From: Mixophyes australis
Taxonomy: Eukaryota; Chordata; Amphibia; Anura; Limnodynastidae
Reading direction: 5' to 3'
DNA: 64,000 nt
NCBI GenBank assembly: GCA_036250195.1
Contig: JAVHZZ010000003.1
Coordinates: 297,629,565 to 297,693,564 of the forward strand
Shown here: positions 52,460-63,180 of the stretch, one piece after another
Layout: each line of letters starts with the position of its first letter
Numbering within the stretch: position 1 is the stretch's first letter
The notes under the pieces: model-generated
What the model was told of the DNA's origin: nothing
What the model saw: the letters and a program-made list of their open reading frames with translations, nothing else
The model's database searches: none
Program-made: the position numbers and the translations under genes

Positions 52460-53672
52460 CATAGTTTATTATTATTTATTGTTGTTTTCATATTCACCGT
52501 TAACACACTGCCATTGGCAAGAGCACCTTGTGTGCTAGATATTGGGGAACAACCAGATCCACCTAAAACGGAGTCTTTTTTTTTAGGTGAAATTAAAGTT
52601 TACTTGAAACAGTAGAAAAATTGCTACTGACACATGGCTCTATATAAACCAAAATCCATGCGTTCAACTACAGATAATGATTATTAGTGATATTATTCCT
52701 AAATTTTGTTCCAAAAGAGTAACCTAATTATTTTAACTGCATTAATGCATGCTGTGCAACTGATCCTTCATTTGCGAAAGGGCAAAAGCTCACTGCTGTT
52801 TTTTTATGTTGTGCTTATTTTGCACAAAGGCACCCATTGGTACAAGGAATCGCATGGAGTTGTGGGCCAAGATGATGGGGTCTGTGTTACACAATTTTGC
52901 ATCTGCTGATCAGAGGGGCTGGACAAATTGGGGGCAGTTCTTGAGTGTGGACGAAAGTACGTGTACCCACATTCAGAAACAAGATTTTGTTTTGTGGTGC
53001 AAGATTATTTCAATGACATCCAAGAGGTGGAGAAAGCATATTTAGCACAGTTTAAACCATTAAACATAAAAAAATCTGTATGTAATAAAGGCAGTCTTGA
53101 CGTTTCCTACCTATTATGATTGAGTTAAGACATAAATGAGATTAAAATGAACAGTCTTTTTGGAAGAAGAATGATAAGTTCACATTAATGAAGGGGAAGG
53201 TAGAAAGTGTTAGCAGGATGGACTGTGAAGTGACTTATTACTATGCATATTTGCAGTTGGACCTACAATCCCTCAAAAGTAGGCAAAGGTTGATTTTCCG
53301 GAGTCTGAAACACCAGTGATAAGGGCAGACACCAAGGAATGTGATAAACAGATAATTGGGTGCATTTACACAAATAGAAAAGCTCTAGACTTTATTATTT
53401 AGTACTTATTTCCCTTTACAGTACCTAATTTAGAAGAGAAAACAGCTTTACCTTTTACCTGAATTATTATTTTTTTTTTTTCCATTGTACCAATATAAGA
53501 CATTTTAATTCTATGGGGTAAATGTATTAATCAGTGGTTACTTAAAACCGCTGATTGATACATTTATCCCTTAGTCTTAAGTACTGATAATCATCCAAGC
53601 ATTGCATTTCTCCTATTCGGTTCTACTGGTTTTAAAATGATCCACAATTTGCACTAGATTTATTGTGGGGCA
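52460..53672. other. Intergenic; one unexplained ORF-bearing stretch
   Basis: At 52806-53045 an open frame (79 codons, ELWAKMMGSVLHNFASADQR within it) lies in sequence with more balanced composition than its flanks. I recognise no family. A small palindrome is at 53513-53572. The rest is AT-rich. Confidence 0.35.
53513..53572. repeat. Short foldback
   Basis: GGGGTAAATGTATTAATCAG is followed 16 bases later by its near-complement CTGATTGATACATTTATCCC. It resembles a minimal version of the frog foldback MITEs (compare ends at 22166). Confidence 0.7.
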
Positions 53673-54512
53673 TGTTAAGAGCGTTTTGTCGCTATCCAAT
53701 AACGATTGTCGAATCTCGATTTGTGTTTCCAACGCACAAAGATTTATTCTCAAAAAGTAGCAGTATATATATCTAAGCGAAATAATAGTAAGTACAGCCG
53801 TTACTTATCGCAGGCGCTCTGGATCCAGTGTACAGTCATTTTATCCTGAAGTCTGGGGACAAGATGTCTGAACACTAGATGAGGAGCTGCTGCTTATATG
53901 CAAACAGTGATACAGTAAAACAATGCAAAGGGTGTGGCTTGCTTCTATTGGTCCAGGTTTCAGGAGGGTCCAGGGGGTTGTAGATCACAGACTAGTTTAA
54001 GCTCAGGAATCCAAAGGAGGGGGTCATCTCTCCATGAGATGGGCTCTGATCTTCCCGCCAAGAGTTCTCATCGTAATAGTCCATAAAGCCGTAACATTAA
54101 TAACTTGCGTATGCACTCTGCGATCCCTTCGCAAAGTGAACCGGACAGTGGGAAATGCGAAGAGTATTAGTATGATACCACACATGACTAGATTCCTTCA
54201 ACGTGTACCATATGTTTTACTGATATGCCTATAACTTATAATATTTCATATAAATACTACTATATTTCGACATAAATGACTATGTGTTGCAACTACCATT
54301 AATGTGTACTATTTTACAAGTGTGCGTGTTTGTGCGAATGTATGTAAAAGACTAAATACTGTTGTTGCCACGTGTTGCAGCTGCGTACGCCCTTCCACGC
54401 CATAGCGCGCCCTTTCACGCCGTAGCGTACTGTACGCATCTTTTCAAACAAAGACAACCAAGTTTGCTCGATTTTAATTGAAATGACTTTATCCAATTTG
54501 CTGACTTCGACA
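53673..54512 (-). mobile_element. Solo LTR of an endogenous retrovirus-like element (840 bp)
   Basis: Read on the minus strand it starts TGTCGAAGTCAG and ends CTCTTAACA. The 4-bp GGCA flanks both sides (53669-53672, 54513-54516). In order it has a CCAAT box (GACCAATAG, about 53952), a TATA box (GCATATAAGCAG, about 53892) and AATAAA (about 53734), spaced as in U3-R-U5. There is no internal coding region. The exact class is not certain; a 4-bp duplication fits some retroviral and Gypsy integrases. Confidence 0.72.
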
Positions 54513-54516
54513 GGCA

Positions 54517-56101
54517 GTTCGAAAAATTGGTGCACCAGAAACAGGTACTGTAACCTATGATAACCAGTCAGATCTTTGGGTTCATATTTTATACCGCACT
54601 TGAAAGATTACATAATCTGATTTCTGGGTTTTCATCACCTGTTTCCTGTGCAACAGTTGTCTTAAATGCTCCTCATTTTTAGAGTGTGGAAAGTCTAGAA
54701 TACTGTATAACCTGCCGACTTCACTGTTGTTTAAGACTTATAAGTGTTCTCCACAGAGAGGCACAGGAAGAACGTCACACAAAACACTAAACATAAGCAA
54801 AGCTAAGTTTTCATTTTTGTTAGGTAAAGTACAAAGCTTTGTTTGGTGGTTGCGAATTATCCAAAGCTTTTGTCACTAAAAGTCATAGCTGAAAATCACT
54901 ACAAATACCTTCCCTTGGATATGCATTAAATGTAGGATGTCATAACTGCGATTTTCCTCTAGTGTTGGCTGTTGCTGAAGGATTTATTACAGTGGATAAC
55001 AGCTACTGGAACAAGTCAATACCTGGCACAAAGAGTGTATTTAATGCCGTTAAGCAGCGGTTTGTTGCTGCTTTTTTCTCTTAACATTAACCATTTTTCT
55101 AGTGATTAAGTCCTGCAGAGAAGTATTTTCAGCTGCAACAAAATCAGTGTGGAAAACTACAGCTAAAAATGAATGTGATACTCCCTATAAATAAAATATG
55201 TTTAAAAAATGTTTTTCTTTTGGATTTCCTGCATCCCTATGCCTCATTGATGAAAATGGTGAGCGAGTTTTAAAGCTTTTCCCGAGTGACATTATGAAAA
55301 CCATTGCCGGAACAATCACTTCTAGGAAAACTGAAGGTGCTAGTAATGTGTATTCTTTTGAGCATGACACAGGCCATTGCTCATATGTCCTGTCTCACCA
55401 CTTGCCTGTGTCATCCCAAGAATATCCATTGGAGAAAATGCATTGACTCAACCATCTGCCATGGTGTTTCGACAAGTTATTGCTCCTGCAATAAAGCTGC
55501 TTTACTTAGGAAATCCTTAAAATATGTCTAGTCTGGCATGGTTAAGGACCAGAGTTAGAGTGAGTGAATCTGAAACTTCTTCACACATGTGCTTTTCTTT
55601 TTGTGTAGATAGGACATTGGATGATAATCTCACATTTTATATACATATGGTTCTCTTTTCTCTAAAACTTGAAATGTATTGATTATATGATTTCAATTGT
55701 TTTTTTTCATATTTTAGATGGCAGAATAGAAACCTCCAAAAATGAATAATATCTGATTTGTAAACTCATGGACTGTAATAATATTTGTTTGAACTTGAAC
55801 ACAGACTGTTTAAGAACAGTGTATAATTTGTATTATCATGTCTCAACATACAGTATTAATGAATAAGCAAAAGTTAACTCTCATCTTTAATTATTTGGGA
55901 CCACATACTCCAGAGCTGCATTAACAAAGAAGCTGACTGAAAGTGAATGTAAACCAGATTTTTACATTTTATTATAACAGCGGGCATACTGTATGTTATC
56001 TACATAAACTCATTAGCTAACTTTGTACACTAGAGGGTGCTAGACACTCACTTTTATGTGGAGAAGTGATGTGGTATTCATTCAGACTAATATGAGAGTT
56101 T
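54517..56101. other. Intergenic, nothing recognised
   Basis: An 82-codon frame (55198-55446) has no recognised motif. No repeat boundary identified. Confidence 0.45.
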
Positions 56102-56460
56102 GTTAAAAGTAGAGATGGGCGGGTCCGGTTCTCCGAGAACCGAACCCACCCGAACTTTGGGTATCCGAGTACCGAGCTGAGCAGCTCGGTACTCTCCCGC
56201 CCATTCCGAATCCAAATCGAGGCCGAACGTCATTGTGACGTTGTCGGATCTCGGGACTCGGTTCTCGCGATACTTCAACTTTATAAATACACGCCTCCAC
56301 AGCAATCCATCGCCATTTGACAGAGGGAGAGAGCAGGGTGTAGTCATAGGCTAATTAGAGCAGGGACAGAGAATACAATATTGTTCTTGCAATTGCTCTA
56401 ACCAAAATCGCTAGTGCAGAGAGGAGGATAGAGGTCTATTATTTTTTCTTCATATTTGGC

Positions 56461-57272
56461 ACTCCCCAGCGCTTTTGGGGTGTCCCCCATAATTGTGCAT
56501 TAATATTTCTGGCTGTCAAAAGTCATATCTGTCAGCAGTATCTACTAAATAATTTGTAGCACTCCTCAGTGTTTTTGGGGTGTCCTCCCTAATTGTGCAT
56601 TAATATTTCTGGCTGTCAAAAGTCATATCTGTCAGCAGTATCTACTAAATAATTTTTAGCACTCCTCAGTGTTTTTGGGGTGTTCTCCCTAATTGTGCAT
56701 TAATATTTCTGGCTGTCAAAAGTCATATCTGTCAGCAGTATCTACTAAATAATTTTTAGCACTCCTCAGTGTTTTTGGGGTGTCCTCCCTAATTGTGCAT
56801 TAATATTTCTGGCTGTCAAAAGTCATATCTGTCAGCAGTATCTACTAAATAATTTTTAGCACTCCTCAGTGTTTTTGGGGTGTCCTCCCTAATTGTGCAT
56901 TAATATTTCTGGCTGTCAAAAGTCATATCTGTCAGCAGTATCTACTAAATAATTTTTAGCACTCCTCAGTGTTTTTGGGGTGTCCTCCCTAATTGTGCAT
57001 TAATATTTCTGGCTGTCAAAAGTCATATCTGTCAGCAGTATCTACTAAATAATTTTTAGCACCCCTCAGTGTTTTTGGGGTATCCTCCCTAATTGTGCAT
57101 TAATATTTCTGGCTGTCAAAAGTCATATCTGTCAGCAGTATCTACTAAATAATTTTTAGCACTCCTCAGTGTTTTTGGGGTGTCCTCCCTAATTGTGCAT
57201 TAATATTTCTGGCTGTCAAAAGTCATAACTGTCAGCAGAATCTACTAAATAATTTTTAGCACTCCCCAGTGG
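56461..57272. repeat. Eight 100-bp tandem repeats in the hAT 5' region
   Basis: Units start at 56461, 56561, 56661, 56761, 56861, 56961, 57061 and 57161, plus a 12-base stub at 57261. Each runs ACTCCTCAGTGTTTTTGGGG to AATAATTTTTAGC, exactly 100 bp, with few substitutions. The first unit is the most divergent (GCGCTTTTGGGG). The array ends 12 bases before the ORF start region. A role as leader or enhancer is only inferred. Confidence 0.95.
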
Positions 57273-57284
57273 TTTGCGCTCAGA

Positions 57285-60278
57285 ATGGATTCAAAGCAGT
57301 CCACATATGATCTAAATGAGCAACCAGGTTCTGTCACCAGTCCTGATGTTAGTGTTCCCAGTACGTCATCTGGCCAAGGCGATGTCAAACAACAGAGTGT
57401 TTTCAAATTAGTGCAAAAAACAAAAACCAAAAAAAAATTTACTGTATTGAAGCGAAAAAGAAGTGTAACTGAGCAAAAGTTAAGTGACGATAAAAAAAAA
57501 ATTGCAAGCATGCCATTCTACACACGCAGTGGCAAAGAGAGAATGAGGCCTTCACCTTTGGCTATTAGTGGCAGATCCCAAAAAGTTACCCAGCCTACAA
57601 TTGGTGCACAACTACTGTTACGCGTCAAAGCTGAGCTGCAAGATAACAGTGAGGCATTACAGGAGAATATTTGCTCTGATTCACAAATGACAACAATCCC
57701 TGTGGAGAGTCCATCCAACAGTGGGATATCTAATCGTGAGCATTCTGCTGATGTGTGCCTTAATAGCCCGAGTGTAGCCGGTGATACCCAAATTGAGGAT
57801 GCCACTTTGGAATTAGAAGAGGATGAGGGGGAGATTTGTGTAGGCGACGAGGGCGCTAATGAGGATGTTGATGAGGATGAGGTTGTTTGTGTAAGTCCTG
57901 CACCAGTGGCAGCAGTTCTGGCACGTGACAAGAAAAAGGCCATTGTCATGCCTGGGCATAAAACAAAAAAATCCACTTCTTATGTGTGGAATTATTTCTA
58001 CCCAAATCCAGACAACAATTGTATAGCCATTTGTAGTGTATGTGAAGCCACAGTCAGTCGAGGGAGGGACCTTAACCATCTTGGAACCTCGTCTATGTTA
58101 CGCCATTTAACGAGAGTTCATGGCAAAGTGTTGGGAAAAGCTGAAAGTTCTTCCCAAAAGAATACAAGCACTCCCTCATCAGCTAAGACCCTCCGCTCAC
58201 CGACATACCGACGGCTACAAAATACACCCACCACACCATCCTCATCAATATCCTCAGTAGCGCTCGGAGTTAGCCCGGCATCCCACTTAAGGCTGGATGA
58301 CTCCGGCACTATTATTGATTCCTCTGAAGAAAGCGTTAGTCCTGCTGCTGCTGTTGCTGCTGCTGGGGGTGAATCGTCATCCCAGAGGCAGGTGAATAAA
58401 ATGAGCAGTCCTACATTTCAGCAATTAACTGTGAAACAATCATTTGCGAGGGGAAGCAAATATGACAGCAGTCACCCAGTCGCCAAGCGAATCACAGACG
58501 CCATGGCTGCAATGTTAGTGTTAGATCTGCGTCCAATCTCCACAATAAACGCAGCTGGTTTTTCACAGTTAATTGAGGTTTTGTGTCCGCGTTACAGAAT
58601 TCCATCGCGACACCATTTCTCCCGTAAAGCTATTCCACAACTATACCAAAAAGTGTGTAAAAATGTAGAGATTGCGCTGAAAAATGCCATTCTGCCCACT
58701 GTTCACTTAACCACAGATATGTGGACAAGTGGAAGTGGCCAAACCAAAGACTATATGACTGTGACAGCCCACTGGGTTGGTCATTCACCTTCACCAGCAG
58801 GAACAGCAGCAGCATGTACACCACTACGTAACATTTGTCACAGGCAGGCCACTCTTTGTATCACCGGCTTCACTAACAGGCATACGGCTGACAATTTGTT
58901 ACGCAAACTGAGAGATGTGATTGATGCATGGCTTATACCACTCGGACTCTCCCCAGGGTATGTCATTTCAGATAACGCCAACAATATAGTGCGAGCATTA
59001 CAGCTGGGTGATTTCCAACATATTCCCTGTTTTGCTCACACCATCAACTTGGTGGTGCAGAGCTTCCTACGAAATAACCGTGAGGTGCAGGAGATGCTTT
59101 CGGTGGCCCGTAAAATTTCAGGCCATTTCAGGCATTCAGCCACAGCATGTAGGAGATTACAGCAGCTCCAAGAGCAGTTTAACTTGCCCTGCCACCAACT
59201 TAAGCAAGAGGTGGTAACTCGGTGGAATTCCACCCTGTACATGCTTCAGAGGATGGAGGAACAGCGCAAAGCCATCCAAGCATATTGCACAAGTCATGAC
59301 ATTGGGAAAGGAGGGGGGATGTATTTCACTCTTGCACAGTGGGGAATCCTTTCAGTGCTGTGCAAGGTGCTGAAACCATTTGAAGTTGTGACATGTGAGG
59401 TCAGTGCAGACTCTGCTAGTTTGAGCCAAGTCATTCCTTTAATTAGACTATTGGAAAAGCAGCTTGAGAAAATGAAGGAGGAGCTGAAAGCAAGCAATTC
59501 AGCAAAGTATGTTGGCCTTGTCGATCAAGTACTTAATTCGCTTCACAATGATCCTCGAGTTATTAAGATCTTGAACTCGGATCAGTACGTTTTGGCCACT
59601 GTGCTTGATCCAAGGTTTAAAACCTACATTGAGTCTTTACTTGTAAATGAGCGAGATGTGAACTTTTGCAAGGAGCTATTGCTCAGCAAGTTGGCCGCTG
59701 AACTGGGCCTCGGCTTGACGACGTGTCCTCCTTCACTTTCTCAAGCTGTTGCTCGTAAAAAATTAAATTTCCAAAAAAGAAGCAGGGAAGACACAGGGGG
59801 CAGACCAGAACAATTTAACATCTGGGCTGGTTTGAAGGATTTTTCAAAAAAATGTGTCACTTTGCCCATAACTCCATCCAATATGAGTATAAACATGCAA
59901 AGGATGGTGGAGGATTACTTTCAAGAGGTAGTTGATATGGAAATGTCAGACAGTCCCTTTCCTTACTGGGAAGAAAAGCAGGCCATTTGGAAACCCATGT
60001 ACAAACTTGCTTTGCAATACCTAAGCTGCCCACCCTCCAGTGTGTACTCTGAACGAGTGTTCAGCACAGCAGGGAACTTAGTCAGTGATCGCCGTAGAAG
60101 GTTACTTCCCAAAAATGTGGAGAAAATGATGTTTATAAAAATGAACTACATCTTCCACGAGGAAGGCCTTCACCATCCAAGACATCCAAGCACTGACTGT
60201 TCTCTAATGGCGGATTCAAGCGGCGATGAATTGATAGTCTGTGATGATGACGTACACACTGATGAGGGTGAGGATTAA
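57285..60278 (+). CDS. hAT-family transposase with BED zinc finger (997 aa), intact
   Basis: A DNA transposase that cuts and pastes the element via its terminal repeats (family knowledge). Residues 1-230 are Ser/Gln-rich and then acidic, with a basic cluster near 45-60 (KTKTKKK, KRKRS) that may be a nuclear signal. The BED finger spans about 232-282 (CxxC at 250/253, H274, H279). The catalytic core has D478 (TTDMWTSG), D563 (VISDNANN), the C582xxH585 motif, R646-W647 and E923 (YSERVFSTAGNL), followed by the hAT dimerisation block (DRRRRLLPKNVEKMMFIKMN) and an acidic tail. All three acidic catalytic residues are in place and no stop or frameshift interrupts it. The Met at 57285 is the first in frame after the repeats. 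It resembles ZBED-type hATs; whether it is expressed is unknown. Confidence 0.95.
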   Translation: MDSKQSTYDLNEQPGSVTSPDVSVPSTSSGQGDVKQQSVFKLVQKTKTKKKFTVLKRKRSVTEQKLSDDKKKIASMPFYTRSGKERMRPSPLAISGRSQKVTQPTIGAQLLLRVKAELQDNSEALQENICSDSQMTTIPVESPSNSGISNREHSADVCLNSPSVAGDTQIEDATLELEEDEGEICVGDEGANEDVDEDEVVCVSPAPVAAVLARDKKKAIVMPGHKTKKSTSYVWNYFYPNPDNNCIAICSVCEATVSRGRDLNHLGTSSMLRHLTRVHGKVLGKAESSSQKNTSTPSSAKTLRSPTYRRLQNTPTTPSSSISSVALGVSPASHLRLDDSGTIIDSSEESVSPAAAVAAAGGESSSQRQVNKMSSPTFQQLTVKQSFARGSKYDSSHPVAKRITDAMAAMLVLDLRPISTINAAGFSQLIEVLCPRYRIPSRHHFSRKAIPQLYQKVCKNVEIALKNAILPTVHLTTDMWTSGSGQTKDYMTVTAHWVGHSPSPAGTAAACTPLRNICHRQATLCITGFTNRHTADNLLRKLRDVIDAWLIPLGLSPGYVISDNANNIVRALQLGDFQHIPCFAHTINLVVQSFLRNNREVQEMLSVARKISGHFRHSATACRRLQQLQEQFNLPCHQLKQEVVTRWNSTLYMLQRMEEQRKAIQAYCTSHDIGKGGGMYFTLAQWGILSVLCKVLKPFEVVTCEVSADSASLSQVIPLIRLLEKQLEKMKEELKASNSAKYVGLVDQVLNSLHNDPRVIKILNSDQYVLATVLDPRFKTYIESLLVNERDVNFCKELLLSKLAAELGLGLTTCPPSLSQAVARKKLNFQKRSREDTGGRPEQFNIWAGLKDFSKKCVTLPITPSNMSINMQRMVEDYFQEVVDMEMSDSPFPYWEEKQAIWKPMYKLALQYLSCPPSSVYSERVFSTAGNLVSDRRRRLLPKNVEKMMFIKMNYIFHEEGLHHPRHPSTDCSLMADSSGDELIVCDDDVHTDEGED

Positions 60279-60449
60279 GCTGAAGATGATGCCGATAACA
60301 TCTTTTTAAAACTTTCTATGTAAGTGTAGGGTGCAATCTACCCCCAAAGAGGAAAGGGACTTGTGGCATTTCCATATCACATACCATCTTGAAAGGCTGC
60401 TGTTAGGGCAATTTATCCTTAAGGGTAGGGTGTCATAGACAGAGTGACC

Positions 60450-60800
60450 CTAAACTGGCTTTGTCCATTTTCCATAATATTGTACAGTCTATAATGGCTG
60501 AATTTTTGGGTATTTTATACAAGTGGAGGGGGGCCTAGAGAGACAGAAACCAAACTGGCTTTTTCCATGTCAATTAATATTGTACAGTCTATAATGGCTG
60601 AATTTTTGGGTATTTTATACAAGTGGAGGGGGGCCTAGAGAGACAGAGTGACCCCAAACTGTCTTTCTCCATGTCAATTAATATTGTACAGTCTATAATG
60701 GCTGAATTTTTTAGTATTTTATACAAGTGGAGGGGTGCCTTGAGAGACAGAAACCAAACTGGCTTTTTCCATTTCTTTACATATTTAACTATAAGTGTAG
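60450..60800. repeat. 3' ~100-bp tandem repeats in the hAT
   Basis: AAACTGGCTTT recurs (with variants) at about 60452, 60552, 60656 and 60756. Each unit includes TTGTACAGTCTATAATGGC and TTATACAAGTGGAGGGG. Unit length is 100-104 bp. Confidence 0.85.
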
Positions 60801-61344
60801 GGTGTAATATACATTCAAAGACGATGGCTGCATTGCCAATATGCATAGATGGAGAGGAAGACAATCTGTTTTGTGTGTAGAATAGGCCTACCAACGAAGA
60901 ATTAAACTGTTTTTTTGGATGATTTATTACCTCAACAATTAGATTACTTGTCTCTAAAACAGTTGGAGCACTAAATTGGGTTAATTTAGGCCCAAAAACA
61001 TGGATTTTCACAAAAAATAGCAAAACAAAACCAAAACCAAAACCAAAACACGCAATGGCGGTTTTGCAAAACCAAAACCAAAACCAAAACACGACGGTAA
61101 TCCAGATCCAAAACCGAATCCAAAACCAAAACACGGGGGTCAGTGACCATCTCTAGTTAAAAGCATGGGGACCGTGTATTACACTGGTGTACTGTAACCT
61201 CATGTCTTGCTACACAGTTTTGCAGACTGTGGAAGCCATTGCCAGTTTTGATCTTGTTTGGTGCATTCTGTTCCTGTGCTTATCTCTATCCTGAGTAACT
61301 AAACAGTGCTCAATCGATTGATATAAAACAATTTTGTTTAGGCA

Positions 61345-61690
61345 CAGATTTATTTTTAACCTTTATATAGCCCACCCAAATTACACAATGCTTTATAGAT
61401 CATATTTAATTAATTTGTTGACTGAATATTTAATCAATCAGTCCATGCCCCACTGAAGCTTATAGTATACATTCTCTACCAAACAAACACACACAATAGG
61501 CCTAATTTTATCAGAAGCTAATTGACCTACCGATATATTTTAATTTTACTTTAAGGGAAAACCAAAGAACCCAGAGGAAACCCACACAAACAGTAAGAAC
61601 AGGCAGAGCAATGGTCATAGAAGAACCAATAGCCTCATAGCTATGAGGTAACAAGCTATCCACTGTGTTACCCCATGCCCCATTTAGACA
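61345..61690 (-). repeat. SINE, minus strand
   Basis: The sequence GGAAACCCACACAAACAGTA, followed by a CCTCATAGCTATGAGGTAAC head complement, is the reverse of tRNA-derived vertebrate SINEs (compare the plus-strand SINE at 18650). It is diverged. Confidence 0.5.
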
Positions 61691-61848
61691 TTGCTGTATA
61701 GACTTTTTTTAATGGTTAAATTAGCAAAATGGCACTTCATTTTGCATTTGAAAACTAAATCTTCCATGGACCAGGTATATTCAGTCCTCTGTCTACACTT
61801 GGCCCAAACTGATGCGTCACAAACCCAACAATAACCAGGTTTGAACTA

Positions 61849-63180
61849 GGGGTGTGCACCGGGCACATTAAGTGTTTTGGGTTTTAGGTTCTGATTAGCT
61901 TGAGGTTTTGGGTTCTGATTTGTTTTGCCAAAACACCTGACGAAAGGTTTTGGTTCGGGTTTTGGGTTCTGATTTATTTTTTAAAAAGAATAAAAAGCAC
62001 TAAAATCCTGTTTTTTGGTTGTTTTCCACTCCTACGCTATTATTAACCTCAATAACATTAAATAACAATCATTTCCACTAATTTCCAGTCTATTCTGAAC
62101 ACCTCACACCTCACAATATTCTTTTTAGTCCAAAACGTTGCACCGAGTTAGCTTTCTGGACTGCGTAGTGGAGTGGGCCCGGTACCCAATTTGGTACCGG
62201 GGCCACAATACCTCCGCCTTCAAATGGTCTCAATTGCACTGCACAGCTGCCTGCTCCTACATCCTCTGCAGCATATACAGGGTGTAGTTCGAGCGTGTCA
62301 ATACTTCTTGTTTTTGACGATGACAGGTCATTTTCATTAATTTTGGATTTGGCCCCAACACTGAATGTAGTTGATACGCATCTATCTGGACTGCGTAGTG
62401 GAGTGACCCCGGTACCCAATTTGGTACCGGGGCCACAATATATCACCTTCAGCTGGTCTGAATTCCACTGCACAGATAAAAACAAAGAACATAGTATTAA
62501 AAATGGCAGTTCCCCTTTTTTGGAACTACAGAAACAAAGAACGTAGTAATAGAAATGGCAGTTCCTCTTCTTTGGAACTACAGAAAAAAAGAACATAGTA
62601 ATAGAAATGGCAGTTCCCTTTTTTGGAACTACAGAAAAAAAGAAAGTAGTAATATAACTGGCAGTTCCTATTTTTTGGAACTACACAAACAATGACCGTA
62701 GTAATAGATCTGGCAGTTCCTATTTTTTGGAACTACACAAACAATGACCGTAGTAATAGAACTGGCAGTTCCTATTTTTTGGAACTATAAAAACAAAGAA
62801 CATAGTAATAGAAATGGCAGTTCCCCTTTTTTTGGAACTACAGAAAAAAAGAACGTAGTAATAGAAATGGCAGTTCCTCTTTTATGGAACTATAAAAACA
62901 AAGAACATAGTAATAGAAATGGCAGTTCCCCCTTTTTGGAACTACAGAAAAAAAGAACCTAGTAATAGAACTGGCAGTTCCTATTTTTTGGAACTACACA
63001 AACAATGAACGTAGTAATAGAACTGGCAGTTCCTATTTTTTGGAACTACACAAACAATGACTGTAGTAATAGAACTGGCAGTTCCTATTTTTTGGAACTA
63101 AAGAAATAATGAACGTAGTAATAGAAATGGCAGGTCCTCTATTTTGGGACTGCAAGAATATATTGCTCTATAATATTTTT
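61849..63180. mobile_element. Partial hAT-like element with 52-bp tandem repeats
   Basis: It opens TAGGGGTGTGCACCGGGC, a hAT-type end, followed by TTTTGGGTTTTAGGTTCTGA repeats like the subterminal block of the intact hAT. Two copies of a 50-bp unit with the palindrome GGTACCCAATTTGGTACC lie at about 62155-62205 and 62388-62440. The 52-bp array follows. No opposite end is seen before 64000. Confidence 0.55.
62485..63140. repeat. Tandem array, ~52-bp unit, about 12 copies
   Basis: The unit carries GTAGTAATAGAAATGGCAGT, TCCTTTTTTGGAACTAC and AGAAACAAAGAAC. Starts of AGTAAT are at 62545, 62597, 62648, 62700 and so on. Substitutions divide it into two subtypes (ACAGAAAAAAAGAAC and ACACAAACAATGAC). 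Confidence 0.9.

Larger units (their letters stand above)
56110..61155 (+). mobile_element. Complete, apparently autonomous hAT transposon (5.05 kb)
   Basis: The termini are TAGAGATGGGCGGGTCC (left) and, reverse-complemented, TAGAGATGGTCACTGACC (right); the shared inverted tip is TAGAGATGG. The 8-bp duplication GTTAAAAG is perfect (56102-56109 and 61156-61163). Order: left subterminal region with a CGAGNACCGA-type palindrome (56135-56205), a 5' region with eight 100-bp repeats, one 997-codon transposase gene, a 3' region with three to four ~100-bp repeats (60450-60800), and a right subterminal AAAACC-repeat block (61020-61135). Intact ends, TSD and ORF point to recent insertion. Confidence 0.95.

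Noticed and set aside
56461..57272. CRISPR-like regular array
   Set aside because: The whole 100-bp unit is repeated without unique spacers, in a vertebrate transposon. It is a tandem repeat.
57518..57976. 152-codon minus-strand ORF in the hAT
   Set aside because: Antisense shadow of the transposase N-terminal acidic/serine-rich region.
62485..63140. CRISPR-like regular array
   Set aside because: Contiguous 52-bp tandem units with no spacers and no cas-like genes.
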